A stretch of DNA of 64,000 nucleotides, taken from positions 2,418,001-2,482,000 of the forward strand of contig CAWCQQ010000002.1 in the NCBI GenBank assembly GCA_963797675.1. The letters run 5' to 3'. The position numbers were made by a program, and so were the translations under genes. Shown here piece after piece: positions 49,766 to 59,044 of this stretch. Every line of letters starts with the position of its first letter. Positions within the stretch are counted from its first letter, which is position 1. This DNA is from DASQPR01 sp963797675. GTDB lineage: Bacteria; Actinomycetota; Actinomycetes; Mycobacteriales; Micromonosporaceae. The notes beneath the pieces are model-generated. The model saw nothing but the letters and a program-made list of their open reading frames with translations. It was not told where the DNA came from and did not search any database.

Positions 49766-51817
49766 ATGACCGCTTCTGGTGGAAAGCCCGGAATGAACGG
49801 CAAACCCGTTGAGGGTACGAACGGCAGTGCGCCCGCCGCGGCCGTGACCACGGTCGGCGGCCGTGACCTCGACACCAAGGCCAACGCGATGTCCCGCCCG
49901 ACCGGCCAACGGTTCGGGCCGGGCATGATGGCCGGCGGCCCCGCGGCGAAGGCGCTGGACTTCAAGAATTCCAGCCGCCGCCTGCTCGGGATGATGATGC
50001 CGCAGCGGCCGCTGCTGATCACGTTGCTGTTCCTCGGCCTCACCAGCGTCACGCTGTCGGTGATCGGCCCGAAGATTCTGGCGAACGCGACGAACCTGAT
50101 CGTGGCCGGCTTCGTCGGTAGTCACTATCCGGCCGGCATGACGAAGGCCCAGGCGATCGCGGTGTCCGGCAACGGACCGAGCACCCGGTTCCTGAAGTCG
50201 CTCGACTTCACGCCCGGGCAGGGCATCGACTTCGATGCGGTCGGCCGCGTACTGCTGATCGCGCTCGTACTGTATGTCCTTGCTTCGATCTTCATGTATC
50301 TGCAGGGCCGGCTCGTGTCGATCGTCGTGCAACGCACCGTGTACCGGATGCGTGAGCAGGTCGAGGAGAAGCTGTCCCGGCTGCCCTTGGTCTACTTCGA
50401 CCGCCAGCCGCGCGGCGAGCTGCTCTCGCGGGTCACCAACGACATCGACAACATCGCGCAGACGTTGCAGCAGTCGATGAGCCAGCTGCTCACGTCGGTG
50501 CTGACCGTCGTCGGTGTGCTCATCGTGATGTTCTGGATCTCGCCGTTGCTTGCGGTGATCGCGCTGGTGACCGTGCCGGCCTCGATTTACACGGCGATGC
50601 GGATCGGTAAGAAGGCGCAGCCGCAGTTCATTCAGCAGTGGTCGTCGACCGGCAAGCTGAACGGGCACATCGAGGAGATGTACACCGGACACTCGCTGGT
50701 CAAGGTGTTCGGCCGGCAGGACGAATCGGCGGAGATCTTCGAGCAGCACAACACGAAGTTGTTCAATGCGTCCTACCGCGCGCAGTTCGTGTCCGGGCTG
50801 ATCCAGCCGGCCATGGGCTTCATCGGCAACATCAACTACGTGCTGGTGGCGGTCGTCGGCGGCCTGCGGGTCGCGTCGGGTGCCCTGTCGATCGGTGACA
50901 TCCAGGCGTTCATCCAGTACTCGCGACAGTTCAGCCAGCCGATCACGCAGGTCGCATCGATGGCGAACCTGCTGCAGTCCGGTGTGGCATCGGCCGAGCG
51001 GGTGTTCGAGCTGCTGGACGCGCCGGAGCAGTCGGCGGATCCCGAGTCGCCGGCATCGCCGGGCACGATCCGGGGTGCGGTCACGTTCCAGGACGTGGCG
51101 TTCCGCTACCTGCCGGACCGGCCGCTGATCGACGACCTGTCGTTGAGCGTCGAACCGGGGCAGACGGTGGCGATCGTCGGACCGACCGGCGCGGGCAAGA
51201 CCACACTGGTCAACCTCGTGATGCGGTTCTACGAGGTGACCGGCGGCCGGATCACGCTGGACGGCGTCGACATCGCGACCATGTCCCGCGACGAACTGCG
51301 GGAGGCGATGGGCATGGTGCTGCAGGACACCTGGCTGTTCGGCGGCACGATCGCGGACAACATCGCCTACGGCGCGGACAATCCGACCCGCGAGAAGATC
51401 ATCGAGGCCGCGGTGGCGACGCACGTCGACCACTTCGTCCGTACGCTGCCGGACGGCTACGACACGGTGATCGACGACGAAGGTTCGAGCCTGTCGGCAG
51501 GGGAGAAGCAGCTGATCACGATCGCCCGGGCGTTCCTGTCCGAGCCGGTGATCCTGATCCTGGACGAGGCCACGAGTTCCGTGGACACCCGCACCGAGGT
51601 GCTGATCCAGCGCGCGATGTCCTCGCTCCGGGCTGGGCGTACCAGCTTCGTCATCGCGCACCGACTGTCCACCATCCGGGACGCCGACGTCATCCTCGTG
51701 ATGGAGAACGGCAGCATCGTCGAGTACGGCAACCACGACGAGTTGATCGCCGCGAACGGCGCGTACGCCCGACTGTACGCGGCACAGTTCTCGAGCGCGG
51801 TGACCGAGATCGATTAG
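49766..51817 (+). CDS. ABC exporter half-transporter, canonical ATP site
   Basis: This 683-residue protein has an N-terminal extension of about 70 residues rich in Gly, Pro and Ala, six helices and a long extracellular loop after the first helix. The ATPase has Walker A GPTGAGKTT, signature LSAGEKQL and Walker B LILDEATSSVD with the catalytic Glu. It pairs with the upstream degenerate subunit to form a heterodimeric exporter of unknown drug or lipid. SD GGAGG is near the ATG. Confidence 0.93.
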   Translation: MTASGGKPGMNGKPVEGTNGSAPAAAVTTVGGRDLDTKANAMSRPTGQRFGPGMMAGGPAAKALDFKNSSRRLLGMMMPQRPLLITLLFLGLTSVTLSVIGPKILANATNLIVAGFVGSHYPAGMTKAQAIAVSGNGPSTRFLKSLDFTPGQGIDFDAVGRVLLIALVLYVLASIFMYLQGRLVSIVVQRTVYRMREQVEEKLSRLPLVYFDRQPRGELLSRVTNDIDNIAQTLQQSMSQLLTSVLTVVGVLIVMFWISPLLAVIALVTVPASIYTAMRIGKKAQPQFIQQWSSTGKLNGHIEEMYTGHSLVKVFGRQDESAEIFEQHNTKLFNASYRAQFVSGLIQPAMGFIGNINYVLVAVVGGLRVASGALSIGDIQAFIQYSRQFSQPITQVASMANLLQSGVASAERVFELLDAPEQSADPESPASPGTIRGAVTFQDVAFRYLPDRPLIDDLSLSVEPGQTVAIVGPTGAGKTTLVNLVMRFYEVTGGRITLDGVDIATMSRDELREAMGMVLQDTWLFGGTIADNIAYGADNPTREKIIEAAVATHVDHFVRTLPDGYDTVIDDEGSSLSAGEKQLITIARAFLSEPVILILDEATSSVDTRTEVLIQRAMSSLRAGRTSFVIAHRLSTIRDADVILVMENGSIVEYGNHDELIAANGAYARLYAAQFSSAVTEID

Positions 51818-51828
51818 CACGCACGGCC

Positions 51829-51869
51829 GCCCGCCACGAGAGGCGATTCCGGTTCTCGTGGCGGGCTTT
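51829..51869 (+). terminator. Intrinsic terminator of the ABC operon
   Basis: A perfect 13-bp stem (GCCCGCCACGAGA with TCTCGTGGCGGGC) around a 12-nt loop is followed by TTT. It starts 12 bp after the stop of the second ABC gene. Confidence 0.88.
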
Positions 51870-51963
51870 CGGCGATTTGCATGCCCGGGACGCGTCAGGG
51901 CGTCACACTTATTCGACCACGTTGCCATCCCGGCAGCGCGGTGACCACTGTGGGGCGATCATC

Positions 51964-54048
51964 GTGGCGGGTCCGCTGAATGCCGGTTCACCTGTGACAG
52001 CTCGCGGCGAAGGCTCGGTCGTCACGCTCATCAACGGCACCACCTTCTGCCTGTCGACGGCGGCCGGCGAGATCTTGTCCGGCGAGCCGCACGGGCTCTT
52101 CTTCCGCGACGCCCGGCTGCTGTCGGCGTGGTCGATGCTGCTGGACGGGCATCACGCGCAGCCGCTGTCGGTGGACGTCGGCCAGGCCGACCACGCACGG
52201 TTCGTGCTGCGTCGGCGCCCGGCGCCGGGCCGCGCCGACAGTACCGTTCTGCTGGTCCGGGAACGCAGTGTCGGCTCCGGACTGGTCGAGACGATCACCA
52301 TCGACAACATGGGGCGCGAGAGCACGTCCCTGGAGCTCACCATCAAGTTCGAAGCCGACTTCGCCGATCTGTTCGCGGTGAAGGAGGGGCACCTGAACCA
52401 TGCGGGTACCACCGCGTCGATCACGTCGATGGACGTGACGCTGCACAGCGCGATCGACCCGAGCCGGGGGATCCGGCTGACCGCGTCGGCCCAGCCGGAG
52501 TTCGCCGAGGACACGGTGACCTGGCACGTCGTCGTCCCGGCACGTCAGCGCTGGCAGACCACGATCGTGGTGCAACCGATCGTCGGCAACCAGTGGGTCG
52601 AACCGGAGTCGACGATGGTCGACGCCCAGGACACCTGGATGGCGCGTACCACCAAGATCTCGGTGGAGAGCCCGACCGTCGCGGCGGTGGTGCAGCGCAG
52701 CAAGCTGGACCTCGACGCGCTTCGAATGAACGACAGCGACGGGCGGGCGTTCCTGGCCGCGGGCGCACCCTGGTTCATGACCCTGTTCGGCCGAGACAGC
52801 CTGTTCACGGCCTGGATGTGCCTGCCGCTGGACGTCAACGTCGCGGTCGGCACGCTGGAGCTGCTCGCGTCGATGCAGGGTACGAAGACCGATCCGATGA
52901 CCGAGGAGCAGCCCGGCCGCATCCTGCACGAGCTGCGCCTGGGCCCGGACAACGCCCGGACGATCGGCGGTCGGGAGTACTACGGCACGGTCGACGCCAC
53001 CCCGCTGTTCGTCATGCTGCTGGGCGAGGCGTGGCGCTGGGGTGCCGATCCGGCCACGATCCGCAGTCTGCTGCCGGCCGCCGATGCCGGCCTCGCGTGG
53101 ATCGCCGATATTGCGGACGCCGATCACGACGGTTTCGTGGAATATCGCCGCGCGACCGACCGCGGCCTGATCAACCAGGGGTGGAAGGACAGCTTCGACG
53201 GGATCAACGATGCCGCCGGCGGCCTGGCCGAGCCGCCGATCGCGCTGTGCGAGGTGCAGGGGTACGTCTACGCGGCGCTGATCAATCGCGCGATACTCGC
53301 GGACGCGTTCGGTGACGCTCCGACCGCGACCACGTGTCGTGCCAAGGCGCAGCGGCTTCGCGAGAATTTCGCGAAAGCGTTCTGGATGCCGGACGAGGGC
53401 TGGTACGCGGTCGCGCTGGACGGACATCACCGGCAGGTCGACTCGTTGACGAGCAACGTGGCGCACTGCCTCTGGACCGGGATCGCGACCGACGAACATG
53501 CGGCCCAGATCGTCGCAGCACTCGCCACACCGGCGATGAACTCGGGCTACGGCCTGCGTACTCTCTCCGCGGACATGGGCGCCTACAACCCGATGAGCTA
53601 CCACAATGGATCGGTATGGCCGCACGACACCGCGATCGCGATCGCCGGTCTGATGCGCTACCAGCACATCCCCGGTGCAACGGAACTGGCACAGCAACTC
53701 GCATCCGGGCTGTTCAGCGCCGCGACCACGTTCAACGGGCGGCTACCGGAGCTGTTCTGCGGGTTCGCGCGCAAGGAGTTCACGCCACCGATCCCGTACC
53801 CGACGTCGTGTTCCCCGCAGGCCTGGGCGAGCGCGGCGCCGCTGTTGGTCCTCCGCTCGCTGCTCGGGCTGGAGCCGGACGAGCCGCAGCAGCGGCTACG
53901 CGTACGGGCGAGCGTGCCACCCGAGTGGGGCATGGTGACCCTGGACGGTCTGCGGCTCGGCACCGAGACCGCGCGGATCCGAGTCCATCGTGGGGAGATC
54001 ACCGTGGACGGTCTGTCGCCGTCCTGGGCGATCGATGTCACGACATAA
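51964..54048 (+). CDS. Glycogen debranching-type enzyme (amylo-alpha-1,6-glucosidase family)
   Basis: This protein has about 694 residues. The N-terminal GDE_N_bis beta domain (FCLSTAAGEI, GLFFRDARLLS) is followed by an (alpha/alpha)6 barrel. The barrel contains WFMTLFGRDSLFTAWM, YYGTVDATPLFVMLL, NQGWKDSFDG, YNPMSYHNGSVWPHD and GFARKEFTPPIPYP. Related enzymes hydrolyse branched alpha-glucan side chains or disaccharides such as sucrose or kojibiose. The GlgE operon in the same window makes glycogen-like glucan a likely target. The GTG at 51964 is preferred; the in-frame ATG at 51877 has no support. Confidence 0.85.
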   Translation: MAGPLNAGSPVTARGEGSVVTLINGTTFCLSTAAGEILSGEPHGLFFRDARLLSAWSMLLDGHHAQPLSVDVGQADHARFVLRRRPAPGRADSTVLLVRERSVGSGLVETITIDNMGRESTSLELTIKFEADFADLFAVKEGHLNHAGTTASITSMDVTLHSAIDPSRGIRLTASAQPEFAEDTVTWHVVVPARQRWQTTIVVQPIVGNQWVEPESTMVDAQDTWMARTTKISVESPTVAAVVQRSKLDLDALRMNDSDGRAFLAAGAPWFMTLFGRDSLFTAWMCLPLDVNVAVGTLELLASMQGTKTDPMTEEQPGRILHELRLGPDNARTIGGREYYGTVDATPLFVMLLGEAWRWGADPATIRSLLPAADAGLAWIADIADADHDGFVEYRRATDRGLINQGWKDSFDGINDAAGGLAEPPIALCEVQGYVYAALINRAILADAFGDAPTATTCRAKAQRLRENFAKAFWMPDEGWYAVALDGHHRQVDSLTSNVAHCLWTGIATDEHAAQIVAALATPAMNSGYGLRTLSADMGAYNPMSYHNGSVWPHDTAIAIAGLMRYQHIPGATELAQQLASGLFSAATTFNGRLPELFCGFARKEFTPPIPYPTSCSPQAWASAAPLLVLRSLLGLEPDEPQQRLRVRASVPPEWGMVTLDGLRLGTETARIRVHRGEITVDGLSPSWAIDVTT

Positions 54049-54059
54049 TACGAAATATT

Positions 54060-54085
54060 GTTTAAAGAGTCTTCTGCGCGGGTAT
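54060..54085 (+). promoter_or_regulatory. SigB/SigF-type promoter of ybjQ
   Basis: GTTT (54060-54063), a 16-bp spacer and GGGTAT (54080-54085) match the consensus for the SigB/SigF general-stress family (GTTT-N14-16-GGGTA). It lies 42 bp before the ybjQ ATG, and the sigma gene of that family is adjacent on the other strand. Confidence 0.8.
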
Positions 54086-54127
54086 ATAACATCCTTCGGC
54101 GCGTCTGCGCCTGAGGTGGTTATTTTC

Positions 54128-54493
54128 ATGATTGTCGTAACGACGGAAACGATTCCCGGTAGAACGATCTACCAGGTCATCGGTGAGGTCATGGGTGTGA
54201 CGGTGCGCGCGGCGAATGCGTTCACCGAGGGCATCAAGGTGTTGAGCGGTCCGGCCCGACCGCCGATGCCGTCCCTGGTCCGGTGGCGCCGCGATGCGAT
54301 CCGGGAAATGATCGCCGAGGCCACCCGGCTGGGAGCCGACGCGATCATCGGGATGAAGTTCGATACCCGCCAGATCACGTCAGCGTGGTCGGAGATCTGC
54401 GCGTACGGGACCGCGGTGCGGTTGACCGATTCGCCGTCGCAGCAGCACTCTGCGCTCCATGTCGGGCGGGTCCCGCGTCATCACGTGACATGA
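54128..54493 (+). CDS. ybjQ: YbjQ-family (DUF74) protein
   Basis: This 121-residue protein has IPGRTIYQVIGEVMGVTVRA and a pentamer-forming core with LGADAIIGMKFDT. YbjQ proteins form pentamers and are described as heavy-metal-binding in annotations, but the true role is unknown. The ATG at 54128 begins the family core. The last 40 codons overlap the end of the convergent sigma gene. The SigB-type promoter suggests stress induction. Confidence 0.88.
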   Translation: MIVVTTETIPGRTIYQVIGEVMGVTVRAANAFTEGIKVLSGPARPPMPSLVRWRRDAIREMIAEATRLGADAIIGMKFDTRQITSAWSEICAYGTAVRLTDSPSQQHSALHVGRVPRHHVT

Positions 54494-55241
54494 GTTCTCG
54501 CAGCGTGGCCATCGCGTCGGCCAAGATGCGCGAGACGTGCATCTGCGACAGGCCGACCGCAGCCGCGATCTGCGCCTGGGTCATCTCGTGGCGGAATCGC
54601 AGCCCGACGATGTGCCGGACGCGTTTCGGCAGCGCGCGCATCGCCTGCCGTACGGTCTGCTCGATGTCGACGTGTTCGTAGCCCTCCTCGTGTACGGCGA
54701 TATGGTCGGCGAGCACGCTGCTGTCGAGCACCGGCGCGTACAGCGACATCGGCGCGTACGACCGGCTGGCCAGCCGGGCCTCGACGATCAGGGACTCGTC
54801 CATGTCGAGGATCTCGGCGAGGTCGCCGGCGGTGACCGGGCGTCCGAGGCGCTGGGTCAGACCGTCGGCCTCGCCGCGGATCTGCAGCCAGACGTCCTGC
54901 AGCCGCCGTGGTACGCGGATGCTCCAACCCTTGTCGCGGAAGTGTTTGCGCAGTTCACCGAGGATCGTCGGAGCCGCGTACGGCCAGAATCCGGCCGGCT
55001 CGCGTGGATCGTAGCGGTCGACCGCGTGGATCAGACCCATCACGGCGACCTGGGCCAGATCGTCGACCGGTTCGCCTCGTCCGGAGAAGCGTTTCGCGAT
55101 TCGGCGGGCGGGGTCGATGCCCATCTCGATGGCATCGTGGCGGAGTTGTGCGCGCCGCGGATCCGTTCGCGGCAGCGCGTACGCCTCCCGGAGCAGATCG
55201 GCGATCGGATCATCGTCAGTGACAACTGCTGGCGTGAACAC
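54375..55241 (-). CDS. SigB/SigF-family RNA polymerase sigma factor
   Basis: The 288-residue protein has region 2 (VDDLAQVAVMGLIHAVDRYD and the -10 recognition segment FWPYAAPTILGELRKHFRD), region 3 (WSIRVPRRLQD) and region 4 helix-turn-helix (MTQAQIAAAVGLSQMHVSRI). These mark the general-stress sigma family. No anti-sigma or anti-anti-sigma gene is adjacent. The last 37 residues after LRELMSRD are a low-complexity basic tail that lies antisense to ybjQ. The start is the GTG at 55241. Confidence 0.93.
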   Translation of the reverse strand: MFTPAVVTDDDPIADLLREAYALPRTDPRRAQLRHDAIEMGIDPARRIAKRFSGRGEPVDDLAQVAVMGLIHAVDRYDPREPAGFWPYAAPTILGELRKHFRDKGWSIRVPRRLQDVWLQIRGEADGLTQRLGRPVTAGDLAEILDMDESLIVEARLASRSYAPMSLYAPVLDSSVLADHIAVHEEGYEHVDIEQTVRQAMRALPKRVRHIVGLRFRHEMTQAQIAAAVGLSQMHVSRILADAMATLRELMSRDDAGPARHGAQSAAATANRSTAPRSRTRRSPTTLT

Positions 55242-55368
55242 CGGAGACCATCACTTCCTGGCGGGACTCCCGACGGCGATGCCCACACGGGCTGTGTGGC
55301 ATCGGTCATGGCGGAGCCGCCAGTAGGAGACGCTAGCAACGGTTTGCGGCAAAAGTGAGAAAACTGAT

Positions 55369-55394
55369 GTTTGGCTGACCCTACCGATGGGTAT
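55369..55394 (+). promoter_or_regulatory. SigB/SigF-type promoter of the glycosyltransferase
   Basis: GTTT (55369-55372), a 16-bp spacer and GGGTAT (55389-55394) match the SigB/SigF consensus. The predicted start is within about 5 nt of the ATG at 55406, so the mRNA would be nearly leaderless. The sigma gene lies divergently next door. Confidence 0.82.
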
Positions 55395-55405
55395 TCAACC
55401 TTGAC

Positions 55406-56524
55406 ATGGAACTTGTCAGTCCGCGCCTACGAATTGCCCTCGTCACGCCGCCGTACTACCAGGTCCCGCCCGCCGCTTACGGCGGAATCGAAGCGGTCGT
55501 TGCCGATCTTGCAGATGCTCTGGTCGATGACGGACACTCGGTGACCATCATCGGCGCCGGCGTACCAGGGACCACCGCTGAATTCGTCCGAACCTGGGAC
55601 CGTCTCGTGCCGGAACGGCTCGGTGAGCCGTACCCCGAGATCATGAATGCGCTGCTCACAAGGCATGCGGTCGGGAAGCTCGTCGGTCACATTGACGTCG
55701 TACACGATCACACCACGTCGGGTCCGCTGAATGCCGAAATCTATGCCCGCTGGGGGCTGCCGACCGTGGTCACCATGCACGGTCCGGCCGACGATCCGGA
55801 TCTGCTCGCCTACTACGGCTCGCTCGGATCCTCGATCCAGATGGTCGCGATCAGCCACCGGCAACGCGTCCTTGCGCCGCACCTCAACTGGATCGGCACC
55901 GTGCACAACGCGGTCCACATCGACCAGTGGCCGTTCCAGGACACCAAGGGCGACTACGCGCTGTTCCTCGGTCGGTTCAGTGCAGACAAGGGCGCTCACA
56001 CCGCGCTGGATGCCGCCCACGAAGCCGGCATACCGCTGGTCCTCGCGGGCAAGTGCAGCGAACCGTCGGAGCAGGCGTACTTCGCCGCCGAGGTGCAGCC
56101 GCGGATCGGTCCGGACGATGTGGTGTTCGGACTCGCCGACGCGCGGGAGAAGCGGCTGCTGCTCGCGAACGCACGATGCCTGCTCTTCCCGGTCCAGTGG
56201 GAGGAGCCGTTCGGCATGGTGATGATCGAGGCGATGGCCTGCGGTACGCCGGTCGTTGCCCTGAGCGCCGGAGCGGTTCCGGAGATCGTGATCGACGGCG
56301 TCACCGGCATCCTGTGCGACAAGCGAGACCAGCTGGCTGCGGCGATGCACGCCGTCACCGGCATCGACCCGGTCGCCTGCCGGGCACATGTGGCCTCGCG
56401 CTTCAGCGCCGCCGAGTTGGCCCACGGCTACACCGACGCCTACCGTCGCGCGATAGCCGCCATGCCACGACGGATGGGCTCCGGCCGCCGCCGCCCGGCG
56501 CACGCCCGCAAGGTCTCCTGGTAG
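55406..56524 (+). CDS. GT4-family glycosyltransferase
   Basis: This 372-residue GT-B enzyme has RIALVTPPYYQVPPAAYGGI (N-terminal acceptor lobe), FLGRFSADKGAHTALDAA (donor lobe start) and EEPFGMVMIEAMACGTPVVA (E-x7-E motif). It transfers a sugar from a nucleotide donor to an unknown acceptor. The SigB-type promoter immediately upstream suggests stress-induced glycan or glycolipid synthesis. Confidence 0.92.
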   Translation: MELVSPRLRIALVTPPYYQVPPAAYGGIEAVVADLADALVDDGHSVTIIGAGVPGTTAEFVRTWDRLVPERLGEPYPEIMNALLTRHAVGKLVGHIDVVHDHTTSGPLNAEIYARWGLPTVVTMHGPADDPDLLAYYGSLGSSIQMVAISHRQRVLAPHLNWIGTVHNAVHIDQWPFQDTKGDYALFLGRFSADKGAHTALDAAHEAGIPLVLAGKCSEPSEQAYFAAEVQPRIGPDDVVFGLADAREKRLLLANARCLLFPVQWEEPFGMVMIEAMACGTPVVALSAGAVPEIVIDGVTGILCDKRDQLAAAMHAVTGIDPVACRAHVASRFSAAELAHGYTDAYRRAIAAMPRRMGSGRRRPAHARKVSW

Positions 56525-56589
56525 TCCCACTACCACGCTGGCCGGTCTCCTGGTCATGGGGCCGGCCGGTCGGCCGGTACGGTCTGCGG

Positions 56590-57396
56590 ATGGAGACCTT
56601 CCGCGTGGTCAGCTGGAATCTGTGGTGGCGCTTCGGTGACTGGGAGCGCCGGCTGGATGCAATCCGTTCGGTGCTGACCGAGCTGCAGCCGGACATCTGC
56701 GGCTTCCAGGAGGTGTGGACCGAGCCGGGGCGCAATCAGGCCGAGATACTGGCGGCCGAGTTCGGCATGTACGGCGCGTTCGCACCGGCGCCGGTACTGG
56801 CCAGGTGGCGGCGGGACGTACCGGATCGGACGATCGGCACCGGTAACGCTGTGATCAGCCGCTGGCCGATCAAGTCCGGTATCTGCCAGCTGCCCGGTGA
56901 CGACGGGCGCAACATGCTGCACGCCGCGATCGACGCGCCGGCCGGCCGGATCGACTTCTTCACGACTCAGCTCACCTCGGAGATCGGCCGGTCCGCCGAG
57001 CGCCGGGACCAGGTCGCGGACGTCGCGAAGTACATCCGTGACAAGCGCAACGGCCTCTACCCGCCGATCCTGACCGGCGACCTCAACGCCGAGCCGGACT
57101 CGGACGAGATGCGGCAGCTGGGCGGCCACCTAGTGAAGAGCCCGATCAAGGATCTCGTCCTCATCGACGCGTGGCGCTATGCCGATCCATCCGCACCCGG
57201 CTTTACCTGGGATCGCCGGAATCCGTACGTCCGCGACAGCCTCGAACCGAGTGCGCGGATCGACTACATCATGGTCGCGCCGCCGACCGCCGCCGGGCGT
57301 GGCCACGTCGAATACGTCCGCGTGTTCGGTGACGCCCCGGTCGGTGACGTATGGCCGTCTGATCATGCTGGCGTCGTGGCCGACCTGCGGGTCTGA
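56590..57396 (+). CDS. Endonuclease/exonuclease/phosphatase-family protein
   Basis: This 268-residue EEP-fold enzyme has RVVSWNLWW, CGFQEVW (metal Glu), the LTGDLNAEPDSDE motif and the C-terminal WPSDHAGVVADL (Asp-His). All catalytic residues of Mg-dependent phosphodiesterases are present. No signal peptide is evident. Substrate could be DNA, phospholipid or another phosphoester. Confidence 0.9.
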   Translation: METFRVVSWNLWWRFGDWERRLDAIRSVLTELQPDICGFQEVWTEPGRNQAEILAAEFGMYGAFAPAPVLARWRRDVPDRTIGTGNAVISRWPIKSGICQLPGDDGRNMLHAAIDAPAGRIDFFTTQLTSEIGRSAERRDQVADVAKYIRDKRNGLYPPILTGDLNAEPDSDEMRQLGGHLVKSPIKDLVLIDAWRYADPSAPGFTWDRRNPYVRDSLEPSARIDYIMVAPPTAAGRGHVEYVRVFGDAPVGDVWPSDHAGVVADLRV

Positions 57397-57410
57397 CAAG
57401 ATCTCGCGGT

Positions 57411-58055
57411 ATGGGGAACGGTGACGCACAGCTGGATTACTGGAACGGGCCGGGCACCACGAAGACGTACGGCCATCCGCTCGCCGCATCGTGGTTGGAT
57501 CAGCTGGATCCCGGCGCCGAGATCCTCGATCTGGGCTGCGGGTACGGGCGGCTGTCCGCGCTCCTGTGCGCCGCCGGGTTCGACCGCGTCACCGGCGTGG
57601 ACTTCGCACCGGCATTGATTGACCGGGCCCGCGTCGAGCATCCGGGTATCCGGTTCGAGGTGCAGGACGCGCCGCCTGCGCTCGCGTTCCCGGACCGGAG
57701 CTTCGATGCGATCATGCTGTTCGCGGTGCTCACCTGCATCCCCGGTGACGACGCTCAGCGGGCGTGCATCGCGGAGATCAGGCGGGTGCTGCGGCCGGGC
57801 GGGCTGCTCTACGTGAGTGACCTGTGCCTGCAGGACGATGCACGAAATCTAGCTCGTTACGAACAATTTGCCGAAAAATACGGAACGTACGGCATCTTCG
57901 AGACCGGCGACGGTGCCGTCTGCCGCCATCACCGGCTCGCCTGGCTGCGTGACCTGCTCGGCGATTTCGAGCCGCTGGAGACACGCGAGATCCCGGTCGC
58001 CACCATGAACGGCAACTCCGCGCTGGCCACCCAGCTGCTGGTGGCGCTGGCATAG
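57411..58055 (+). CDS. Class I SAM-dependent methyltransferase
   Basis: This 214-residue protein has motif I ILDLGCGYGRLSALL, the acidic loop TGVDFAPAL, and FDAIMLFAVLTCIP and VLRPGGLLYVSD as later motifs. Substrate unknown. It lies 14 bp after the EEP gene on the same strand. Confidence 0.88.
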   Translation: MGNGDAQLDYWNGPGTTKTYGHPLAASWLDQLDPGAEILDLGCGYGRLSALLCAAGFDRVTGVDFAPALIDRARVEHPGIRFEVQDAPPALAFPDRSFDAIMLFAVLTCIPGDDAQRACIAEIRRVLRPGGLLYVSDLCLQDDARNLARYEQFAEKYGTYGIFETGDGAVCRHHRLAWLRDLLGDFEPLETREIPVATMNGNSALATQLLVALA

Positions 58056-58104
58056 CGTCGGTAAATGACGCGACACCGGGCCGGTCTTACCCGATGATCG
58101 ACCG

Positions 58105-59040
58105 ATGGAACTCGACGCTGTGATCGCCGTCGGTGGGAACCGCCTGACCTGGCCGGAGCTGCCGGCAGACGTCCGCGCGGCGCTCGAATCGCAGTTCGGC
58201 GCCCGGGTCGTCGCCGCGTCCAGCAAGATCGGCGGCTTCTCGCCGGCGCTCGCGTCCGTCCTGACCCTCGACGACGGCCGTGAGGTGTTCGCCAAGGCGG
58301 TCAGCATGGCCCGCAACGACTTCACCGCGGCGGCCATCCGGCGGGAGACGGACGTACTGGCCGGGCTGCCCGGCGTCGTACCGGCGCCGCGCCTCCTGCA
58401 CTCCTACGATGACGGCGAGTGGGTCGCGCTCGTCACCGAGTCGGTGAACGGCTGGAATCCGGTGCAGCCGTGGGACCGCGCCGAGCTGGACCGATTCCTG
58501 GCTGCGACGACCGTCCTCGCCGCCTCGCTGACGCCGAGCCCGATCGCCGCCGAGCCGTTCGTGGAGCAGGCCGAGGAGTTCAACCAGTGGGTACGGATGG
58601 ATCCTGGACGGTTGGACGCGGCGTTCCTCGGCCGCCTTGACGACCTGATCCACTGCGAGCGCGGATGGGCTGCGGCCATCGGCGGCACGTCGTTGGTCCA
58701 CGGCGACCTGCGCGCGGATAATTTCGTGCTGACGCCGGATTCGTTCGCCGTGGTCGACTGGCCGTCGGTCGCGCTCGCGGCGCCGTGGCTCGATCTCCTG
58801 TACGCGCTGCCGAGCGTCGCCATGCACGGCGGCGGTGACGTGGACGTGCTCTGGCGAGCGCATCCGCTGAGCACCGGTGTCGACGATGACGCGGTCAACG
58901 CCGCGCTCGCGGGCGCGGCCGGGTTCTTCATCGCTCGGTCGTTGCAGCCGCCGGTACCGCTGTTGCCGACGATCCGGCAGTTCCAGCGTGCCCAGGGCAT
59001 CGCCACGTTCCGCTGGTTGGCCGGTCGATTGCGCTGGTGA
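58105..59040 (+). CDS. Aminoglycoside-phosphotransferase-family kinase
   Basis: This 311-residue APH/choline-kinase-fold enzyme has REVFAKAVS (nucleotide Lys), LVHGDLRADNFVL (catalytic loop) and AVVDWPSVALAAPWLDLLY (metal Asp). Such proteins phosphorylate small molecules; antibiotic resistance is only one possibility. It is convergent with the minus-strand methyltransferase, 4 bp away. Confidence 0.88.
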   Translation: MELDAVIAVGGNRLTWPELPADVRAALESQFGARVVAASSKIGGFSPALASVLTLDDGREVFAKAVSMARNDFTAAAIRRETDVLAGLPGVVPAPRLLHSYDDGEWVALVTESVNGWNPVQPWDRAELDRFLAATTVLAASLTPSPIAAEPFVEQAEEFNQWVRMDPGRLDAAFLGRLDDLIHCERGWAAAIGGTSLVHGDLRADNFVLTPDSFAVVDWPSVALAAPWLDLLYALPSVAMHGGGDVDVLWRAHPLSTGVDDDAVNAALAGAAGFFIARSLQPPVPLLPTIRQFQRAQGIATFRWLAGRLRW

Positions 59041-59044
59041 CGGC

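Noticed and set aside
49643..51928. 761-codon open frame antisense to the second ABC gene
   Set aside because: Shadow frame; the sense protein has all ABC motifs.
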